This document shows positions 57,957-64,000 of a DNA stretch of 64,000 nt, in pieces. The first letter of the stretch is position 1. Each line of letters opens with the position of its first letter. This stretch comes from JAUVPB01 sp965223695. GTDB lineage: Bacteria; Actinomycetota; Thermoleophilia; Gaiellales; Gaiellaceae. The DNA is taken from positions 58,883 to 122,882 of the forward strand of contig CBDCXJ010000005.1 of assembly GCA_965223695.1 (NCBI GenBank). Direction: 5' to 3'. The translations under genes and the position numbers were made by a program. Below the pieces are notes generated by a model that had not been told where the DNA came from, ran no database searches, and saw only the letters and a program-made list of their open reading frames with translations.

Positions 57957-57962
57957 ATTGTA
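57957..57962 (-). promoter_or_regulatory. Leaderless -10 box TACAAT for ispG
   Basis: Minus strand TACAAT ends 9 nt before the ispG GTG. Confidence 0.5.
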
Positions 57963-57994
57963 TCCCGCAGCGTTGCCAGCCCGGTAGCCGCCCC

Positions 57995-58022
57995 GGGTAG
58001 CGCCCAGGCAACACCGCTACCC
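57995..58022 (-). terminator. Hairpin between the RseP-type gene and ispG
   Basis: GGGTAGCG / CGCTACCC, 8 bp perfect with a 12-nt loop, in the 135-bp gap. A second hairpin overlaps the upstream stop. Confidence 0.45.
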
Positions 58023-58064
58023 CGAGGACGGTAAGCCGCCCCAGGCGGGTTGCCGTTCTCGCAA

Positions 58065-58087
58065 GGTAACGGCCGGAGGCCGTTACC
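58065..58087 (-). terminator. 10-bp hairpin at the stop of the RseP-type gene
   Basis: GGTAACGGCC-GGA-GGCCGTTACC, perfect, with the stop codon in one arm. Likely a transcription terminator separating rseP from ispG; no T-tract. Confidence 0.5.
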
Positions 58088-59312
58088 CGCTTAGGCGGCC
58101 GATGTCGTTCGTCAAGCCGATCACGAAGAGGATCAGGACCAGCGCGATCCCGATCGTTGACGCACGCTCATAGGCCTCGCGGGGTATCGCACGTCGGCGC
58201 ACGCGCTCGAGAACGGAGAAGAGGATGTGGCCGCCGTCGAGCGGCAGCAGCGGCAACATGTTCAGCAGCGCGAGCGACAGGCTGATCAACGCGAGGATCG
58301 CGAGGTAGTCGCGGAAGCCCTGCTCGAGAATCTGCGACGAGCCCTGGACGATGCCGATCGGCGTGGCGATGTCCTCACGCCCCTCTGGCGTCACGATGCG
58401 CGACAGCGACTCGCCGATCGCGACCGTGACCCGGCCGGTCTCCTTGAATGCCTCCCCGACGGCTCCGACCGGTCCAAAGCTCTCGTACTCGGCGGCGGGG
58501 ATGAAACCGAGCCGGAACCTCCCGTCGCTCAACTCGGCGGCACGCGGACCAAGCACTACGCTCGACCCGTCTCGCAGCACGGTCAGCGTGATCGGCTGGC
58601 CATCGCTCGAGCGAATCAGCGTGGACACGTCGTCGAAGGTGGTCGTGGTGGTGCCGTCGACCGCGATCACCTCGTCTCCCGTGGCCAGCCCCATCGCCGC
58701 GGCCGGGGTTCCGCTCACGACCTCGTTGACGACGCGACTCGCCTCGCGCGGGACGCCGAGCCCGAAGACGATCGCAAGCATTGCGACCGCGAACAGGAAG
58801 TTGGTCAGCGGACCGGCCGCGATGACGGCGATGCGCTTCCAGGCCGGTGCGCGCCAGTACGCGTCGGGCGAGAGCCCGTCCTCGACGTCCGTCAGCCCCT
58901 TCTCGACCCGCGTGCGCGCCTGCTCCGACAGATGGGCGCTGTCACTCGCCCCACGAAGCTCGTCGATGGCGCGCTGAGCCCGCGGCTCGTCGAGCTCTTC
59001 CTGGTCGAGCACAGCGGCCGTCGTATCGATATAGGGTCGCAACGAGGGCGCGTCGTCGAGCGCGGCGGCGTAATGCCCGTTGAGATCGCGCCCCGCCGGG
59101 CGGTGCATGCCGGGGATCTTCACGTAGCCGCCGAGCGGTATCGCCCCGAGCCCGTACTCGATGCCGTTGTGCACCTTCCGGACCAGCACCGGCGGGAAGA
59201 AGACGTAGAACTTGCGCGGACGCATTCGAACCGCGCGCGCCACGAAGAAATGCCCCGCTTCGTGGATCAGGATCAGGAAGGCAAGGCCAGCGATCGAGAC
59301 GAACACGTTCAC
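58083..59312 (-). CDS. RseP-like site-2 protease (M50)
   Basis: Intramembrane zinc protease. HEAGH in the first helix (LIHEAGHFFVARA, about 17-21) and the second catalytic motif LPLLPLDGGHI near residue 362, with a single PDZ domain (about 200-275) between. A hydrophilic segment (about 72-135) is longer than in E. coli RseP. It would cleave anti-sigma factors or signal-peptide remnants. The GTG overlaps the dxr stop (GTGA). Confidence 0.92.
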   Translation of the reverse strand: MNVFVSIAGLAFLILIHEAGHFFVARAVRMRPRKFYVFFPPVLVRKVHNGIEYGLGAIPLGGYVKIPGMHRPAGRDLNGHYAAALDDAPSLRPYIDTTAAVLDQEELDEPRAQRAIDELRGASDSAHLSEQARTRVEKGLTDVEDGLSPDAYWRAPAWKRIAVIAAGPLTNFLFAVAMLAIVFGLGVPREASRVVNEVVSGTPAAAMGLATGDEVIAVDGTTTTTFDDVSTLIRSSDGQPITLTVLRDGSSVVLGPRAAELSDGRFRLGFIPAAEYESFGPVGAVGEAFKETGRVTVAIGESLSRIVTPEGREDIATPIGIVQGSSQILEQGFRDYLAILALISLSLALLNMLPLLPLDGGHILFSVLERVRRRAIPREAYERASTIGIALVLILFVIGLTNDIGRLSG

Positions 59313-60403
59313 GCCACGAGCTCCCGCGTCAGTGCCGTGGCAGTCGCGCGCGCCTCGGCATCGAGGTCCATCAACCCGGCCAGATCGTCCACCGCAGGTG
59401 CATCGACACGCGCCAGGGTTTGCTCAACCGTCTCCGGAATACCGAGAAACGGCAAGGCTCCTTCGAGAAAGGCCGCGACGGCCACCTCGTTGGCGGCGTT
59501 GAGGACGCACGGCGCGCCGCCGCCGGCCTCGCCGGCGGCCCGTGCAAGAGCGAGGCAGGGAAACGCCGCCTCATCGGGCGGCGAGAACTCGAGCGTGAGG
59601 CCCTGCGAGAAGTCGAGCGGCTCGCACGGCGTCGGTGCGCACTCTGGGTAGGTCAGCGCGTAGGAGATCGGAACGCGCATGTCGGGGTAGCCGAGATGGG
59701 CGATCGAGGCGCCGTCACGGTAGTGCACCATCGCGTGCACGACCGAGGTGGGGTGAACGACGACGTGGAGGCGCTCGTAGGGCAGCCCGAAGAGGAAGTG
59801 CGCCTCGATCAGCTCGAGTCCCTTGTTCATCAGGGTCGCCGAGTCGGTCGTGATCTTGGGCCCCATGCTCCAGGTCGGGTGTGCGAGGGCGTCCTCGACA
59901 CTCACCTCTACGAGCTCCTCGCGCGAGCGGCCCCGGAACGGGCCGCCGGACGCGGTCAACACGAGGGCCTCGACTGTCTCGACCGGCCGCTCGCCCAGAC
60001 ACTGCATGGCCGCACTGTGCTCGGAGTCGACGGGCAACAGCCTTCCCCCACCACGCTCGAGTGCGTCGAGCGCCAGCGGCCCAGCCGCGACGAGACTCTC
60101 CTTGTTGGCAAGCGCAAGATCGACGCCGAGCTCGAGCGTCGCCAGGGTTGCATTGACGCCGGCAAAGCCCACGACCGCGTTGACGACGACGTCGGGCCCC
60201 GAGGCGGCGACGAGCTCCTCGAGCGGCGGATCGCCGGCGAGCGAGACGTGCTCGACGTGGTGCTCCGATGCGATCTGTTGCAGCTCTTCGGCACTCGAGC
60301 TGGCCGCGAGCGCGCAGAGCTCGAGCCCTGGGTTGCGCTCGACGATCTCGACGGTTTGGGTGCCGATCGACCCGGTCGCCCCGAGCAGTGCGACGCGTTT
60401 CAC
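59309..60403 (-). CDS. dxr: 1-deoxy-D-xylulose 5-phosphate reductoisomerase
   Basis: NADPH-dependent enzyme converting DXP to MEP. The LLGATGSIGTQTVEI start, NKESLVAAG, DSEHSAAMQCL, LTASGGPFRGRS and WSMGPKITTDSATLMNKGLELIEAH-type motifs (in two parts, about 190-215) are all present. 364 residues is slightly short. The GTG start has no good Shine-Dalgarno; it lies 38 bp downstream of the cyclase gene. Confidence 0.96.
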   Translation of the reverse strand: MKRVALLGATGSIGTQTVEIVERNPGLELCALAASSSAEELQQIASEHHVEHVSLAGDPPLEELVAASGPDVVVNAVVGFAGVNATLATLELGVDLALANKESLVAAGPLALDALERGGGRLLPVDSEHSAAMQCLGERPVETVEALVLTASGGPFRGRSREELVEVSVEDALAHPTWSMGPKITTDSATLMNKGLELIEAHFLFGLPYERLHVVVHPTSVVHAMVHYRDGASIAHLGYPDMRVPISYALTYPECAPTPCEPLDFSQGLTLEFSPPDEAAFPCLALARAAGEAGGGAPCVLNAANEVAVAAFLEGALPFLGIPETVEQTLARVDAPAVDDLAGLMDLDAEARATATALTRELVA

Positions 60404-60440
60404 GCGCGCCGCGACGTCGGTCGCACGTGGGGTGCGCTAC

Positions 60441-62333
60441 TCACCCAGCCAGTGTAGAGGGCACCGAGCGCCCTCCCTCACCCTCCGCTCTGAGGGCAAA
60501 GAGGCGCACGGGCCTGCTCTTGCCGCGGATCGTGCGCTGCCCGATATCGACGAGATCAGTCGGCACCGCTGCGAGACGCTCTATGACCGACTCCGCGATC
60601 AATGCCGCGACTTCGGCCTCGCGGGTCATCGCCTGGAGCCGCGCCGCAGTGTTCGTCGCGTCTCCGATAGCCGCGTACTCCACGCGATCTGTGGAGCCGA
60701 CGTTGCCTGATCGGAGCGTGCCGCTGGCAACGCCGACGCCGATGTCGAAGCGTACGTCGAAGCTCGCTTGCTCGAGCCAGCCGTTGAAGCGCGGAAGCCC
60801 CTCGAGCACGAGCGAGCGAGCACACGCGAGGGCACGCGAAGCGTGGTCGGGCTGCTCGAGAGGCGCACCAAAGACACCCATCACGCCGTCCCCCTGAAAG
60901 GACACGACGGTGCCACCGTGCTCGTGTAGCGCGCCGGAGACCGTCTCGAGATACTCGTTCAGCACCCGCAGAACGTCCTCGGGCCCATGGTCGTCGACGA
61001 AGCCCGTGAAGCCGCGCAGATCGACGAAGAGGGCCGTCCCATCGAGCTCGACACCGCCGAGCCGGAGATCGTCGCCCGCTTTAAGCAAGACGTCGTCGAC
61101 CACATCGCCGGGCACGAAGCGCGCAAAGAGTGCGCGGGCTCGCTCGCGCTCGAGACGCGATGCCGTCGCGGTCAGACCCACTACCGCGACTGTCGAGAGT
61201 GCAAACGCGACCAGCGGGTAGAGCACGGGGAGACTGACGCCCTCGTTGAAGGCGAGCTGCACCGCAATCAGGTAGGCGGCGCACAGCAGAGCGACGGACG
61301 GGATCAACCAACGAATCCGGAGCCGTCGGGCAATCAGGGCGGGCACGAAGCCGAGCGCCACCAACAGCGCGATGTCGACAGCCGAGGGCGACGAGCGCAG
61401 CGGAAAGCCGCGCAACACAGTCGAGATCGCGTGGGCCTCGAGCTCGGGCCCCGACATGAACTCGCCGGACGTGGTCGACGTTGTGTGGAGATCCTTGAGC
61501 GAGGGCGCCGAGGCGCCGACGATGACGATCTTGTCAGCGTAGAAGCCGTCCGGAGGTTCTTCCTTCAGGGCTGCCGAGAACGAGATCGTCGGGATCGAGC
61601 CCGGGCTCCCATGGAAGTCGATCCACTCCTCTGCGGCGCCGGTCCGTGGAACGTGCCGCCCGGTCGCGGTCTCTGCAGCGGCAACGGCGAGGGCGGAAAG
61701 GCCCTCCACCTCGAGCGTCAGCTTGCGCACAACGCCACCCGGATCAGGCGCGAAGAGGGCGCTTCCCGCACGTGCACCGAGCTCAGCCAGGTCGAGGCCG
61801 CCGAAGATGCCCGTCGAGCCGTCGTCGGCAACCTCTGTCGTTGCGAGCACGACCGAGCCGACGTTGGCGACGGCCTCGATCAGCCTGTTGTCCTCCTCGT
61901 CGACGGTTCGCTCGGTGAACTGGACGTCGTAGACGATCACGGCCGGACGATCCTGCGAGATCTCGTTGATCAGCTCCGCGTGCACTCCGCGCGGAAACGG
62001 CCACTGCAGGCCAAGGTCGAAGGTGGCGGCGTCGACGGCTACCACCACGAGCTCTGCTGGCGGCTCTGTGCTACCCCGCAGGTCAAACCGTGTATCAACC
62101 GTTGCAAGCTCGGCGTCCTCGAACACGCCGCCAAACTGTGCGCCGAGCATGAGCGCCACCGCAACAAGGGCCGCTAGCAGGGTCAGGCGCCCGAAGAGGC
62201 GCGTGATGGACGAGCCGCCTCCATCGGGTCTGGCAGCCCGGTCCATCAGCGCGCGCGCGGTCGGACGTGCGGCTAGAGAGAACGCTCTCACAGACCGAAG
62301 ATACCTCGGAAATCCGGGGAATTCGATTGACAC
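60441..62333 (-). CDS. CHASE2-domain class III adenylate/guanylate cyclase
   Basis: 630 residues: an N-terminal membrane helix (about 47-65), an extracellular CHASE2 sensor (about 75-330: VDTRFDLRG, VAVDAATFDLGLQWPFPR, VYDVQFTE), three membrane helices (about 335-405) and a cytosolic cyclase domain (about 440-610). Metal-binding aspartates are in FVDLRGFTGF and FQGDGVMGVFG; YAAIGDATNTAARLQ follows. It senses an external signal and makes a cyclic nucleotide. The GTG start has GGAGG 9 nt upstream. No cAMP-binding partner is adjacent. Confidence 0.93.
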   Translation of the reverse strand: MSIEFPGFPRYLRSVRAFSLAARPTARALMDRAARPDGGGSSITRLFGRLTLLAALVAVALMLGAQFGGVFEDAELATVDTRFDLRGSTEPPAELVVVAVDAATFDLGLQWPFPRGVHAELINEISQDRPAVIVYDVQFTERTVDEEDNRLIEAVANVGSVVLATTEVADDGSTGIFGGLDLAELGARAGSALFAPDPGGVVRKLTLEVEGLSALAVAAAETATGRHVPRTGAAEEWIDFHGSPGSIPTISFSAALKEEPPDGFYADKIVIVGASAPSLKDLHTTSTTSGEFMSGPELEAHAISTVLRGFPLRSSPSAVDIALLVALGFVPALIARRLRIRWLIPSVALLCAAYLIAVQLAFNEGVSLPVLYPLVAFALSTVAVVGLTATASRLERERARALFARFVPGDVVDDVLLKAGDDLRLGGVELDGTALFVDLRGFTGFVDDHGPEDVLRVLNEYLETVSGALHEHGGTVVSFQGDGVMGVFGAPLEQPDHASRALACARSLVLEGLPRFNGWLEQASFDVRFDIGVGVASGTLRSGNVGSTDRVEYAAIGDATNTAARLQAMTREAEVAALIAESVIERLAAVPTDLVDIGQRTIRGKSRPVRLFALRAEGEGGRSVPSTLAG

Positions 62334-62439
62334 CGACCGCCACCTCCGTTAGGCTGGCGTTCTAGGGTCGTTAGGAGAGCAGCTCCAGTCTGCGGGGGGA
62401 GTTTTGCGGAGCGAAACACCGGCGCACGGCGCGCCAGTC

Positions 62440-64000
62440 ATGGGAGACGGTATTACGCGGTTCCGAATAGCCTGGCTCGCTGCGGTGGCCGGCTCCTGGT
62501 CTTCGCATCTCTCGCCCCCGCGGCGCAGGGTGCGTTCACGCCGAGCACTGACGCGCTGACCGTCGCACGAGCGATCGCCGACCACCCGTCGTTCGTCGTC
62601 GGTGCCGAGTTCGAGAGCGCCCCGCCGAGCGGGAATACGGCCGCAGTCTCGACCGATGCGCTCGGCGGGTTCTGGACCTCGCCCGAGACGCCAGACTTCG
62701 CGATCCTCTCGACCGGAGACGTCGGCAACGTCGTCCCGCAGACAGAAGAGCCCACCCAGTTCGCGCGCGCCAGCGACAACCTCGGCGGCGGGCCGGTGCG
62801 AGGGGGCGCGGAACACGATGTCACGATCCTCCGCATCGATCTGCTCGTCCCGACGGGTGCAACGTGCCTGCAGTTCGATTTCCGCTTTCTTACCGAGGAA
62901 TCCGCGCCTGGAGGACAGCCCGGCGGACCGTTCAGCGACGCGTTCATCGCCGAGCTCGACACATCCGACTGGCTCGACGTCGACGGCGAGCTCACAGCTC
63001 CGAATACCTTTGCGATCACACCCGGCGACAGGCCGGTAACCGTCGCCGACTCGGAGTTCTACTTGCTGACGACGGCCGCGATCGGCACGGTGTACGACCG
63101 AGCAACACCGATCTGGCACGCGGCGACGCCCGTCACCGGCGGAGAGCAGCACGCCCTGTACTTGACCGTTTTCGACAGCGCCGACTCAGGGAGCGACTCG
63201 GCCGTCTTCATCGACCAGCTCACCTTCGGTGACGACCAGGGCGCCGCGGGTTGCGAGCATGGCCCAACACTGGTCACGCAGGTGTTCGCCGACGCGCCCA
63301 CGAGCCTTCCGGGCGGCCAGAACGGGTACCGCATCCTCGCCCAGGCAGTTGGCGGCCAGCTTCCCGAGCCCGTCGGGTCCGCCGGCTCTGCGCTCACCGC
63401 TCCACTCGATGTCGGAGCCTTGGCCGCCCTCAGCACCCTCCTGCCTTCCGGGTTCGCGTACGTGGCAGGGTCGACCGTGGGAGCAACGACCGTGGACGCC
63501 ACCGTCGCCGCAGACGGCACCCTGACCTGGGCCGCACCGTTCGCCGCCGCACCGGCGCCGCTCGACCATGCACTCGAGCTGCACTTCAAAGTGACCGTGG
63601 CGGACAAGCCCGGGACGTACACGAACGACACGACCGCCGTAGAGCTCGACGGCTATTTCCTCCTGCCGCCGCAGCCGACGGCACCGATCGACGTCGTCCT
63701 GCCTGCCGCCGACGTGATGGTCACGCACGAGCAGCGCCCTACTCCCGCTGTTGTCGACGAGAAGCTCGAGCTCGAGCTCACCGTCACCAATCAGGGTCCG
63801 CAGACCGCGACGGGCACAACCCTCGAGGGAACGCTTCCCGCGGCACTCCAAAGTGGCGAGGTCACGTCGTCTCAGGGCGCCTGCGCTTTGGGCGATCTCC
63901 TCGAGTGCAAGCTCGGTGACATCGCGTCGGGTGCCAGCGTCTCGATCACGGTCTCCGGCGTACTCGGCAGCGGCGGAGTCGCGCTCGGAGCGAGCGTCAA
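62440..64000 (+). CDS. Large surface protein with an L-type anchor domain and DUF11 repeat (partial, start uncertain)
   Basis: The frame starting GAFTPSTDALTVARAIADHP (about 62529) runs open to the window edge. Its first 230 residues fit the choice-of-anchor L domain (FVVGAEFESAPPSG, DFRFLTEESAPG, DAFIAELDTSDW); later, ADVMVTHEQRPTPAVVDEKLELELTVTNQGP begins a DUF11 repeat. A signal peptide is split between two frames: ATG 62440 (GITRFRIAWLAAVAG) and the main frame (LLVFASLAPAAQG), implying one indel near 62490. Secreted, cell-surface protein of unknown ligand. Confidence 0.7.

Overview
The window is a high-GC, densely packed bacterial chromosome segment. Gene content points to a deep-branching actinobacterium, most likely class Thermoleophilia (Gaiellales/Solirubrobacterales type); this is inference from gene families, since no rRNA is present. 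Supporting features are the actinobacterial GarA-like FHA / FtsR-like MerR / RsiG-like trio, an F420-type (LLM) oxidoreductase, RNase J and RNase Y side by side with PNPase, a geranylgeranyl-reductase-family flavoprotein, and many GTG/TTG starts.

1-26.3 kb is a long co-directional information-processing block on the + strand: the 3' end of a probable nusA, then infB, ylxP, rbfA, nrnA, truB, ribF, rpsO, pnp, a flavoprotein, an M16 peptidase, dapB, dapA, rnj, ftsK, a rodZ-like gene, cinA, thpR, recA, recX, rny, miaB and miaA. Many starts overlap the preceding stop (ATGA/GTGA). Three mRNA-decay enzymes (PNPase, RNase J, RNase Y) lie within 18 kb. 26.3-30.2 kb completes the succinylase lysine/diaminopimelate route (dapF on +, dapD-dapC-dapE on -), whose first steps (dapB, dapA) lie 15 kb upstream. 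The DapF here has serine at both catalytic cysteine positions.

30.2-37.2 kb holds hflX, dut, a Nudix hydrolase, a GatD-like amidotransferase without an adjacent murT, a sulfotransferase, a second sigma-70 factor, a CpsB-type PHP phosphatase and, convergent with it, the probable primary sigma factor. 37.2-43.5 kb is a decayed accessory region: an NHL-repeat lipoprotein, a small Cys/His-rich protein, acylphosphatase, a small membrane protein, a dead IS3-family element, a CHRD-domain pseudogene with several frameshifts, and a family of roughly 45-bp repeats arranged in 83-86-bp tandem arrays.

43.5-53 kb carries an LLM oxidoreductase, a DUF4015 protein, a cluster of DnaA-box-like sites next to a candidate structured small RNA with its own sigma-70 promoter, apt, the ftsR/FHA/rsiG-like trio, a nucleotidyltransferase-PMM fusion with a degenerate PMM half, pgsA-like and proC. 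53-60.4 kb contains a frameshifted response regulator, a tRNA-Pro(GGG) whose 3' third is tandemly duplicated, an AlgH family protein, an XRE regulator overlapping proS, and the isoprenoid genes ispG and dxr flanking an RseP-type protease. The window ends with a CHASE2 adenylate/guanylate cyclase and a truncated large surface protein with a DUF11 repeat.

A recurrent regulatory theme is a TAnnnT (-10 like) box only 6-10 nt before the start codon in about fifteen places, on both strands, usually without a Shine-Dalgarno sequence. This indicates widespread leaderless transcription.
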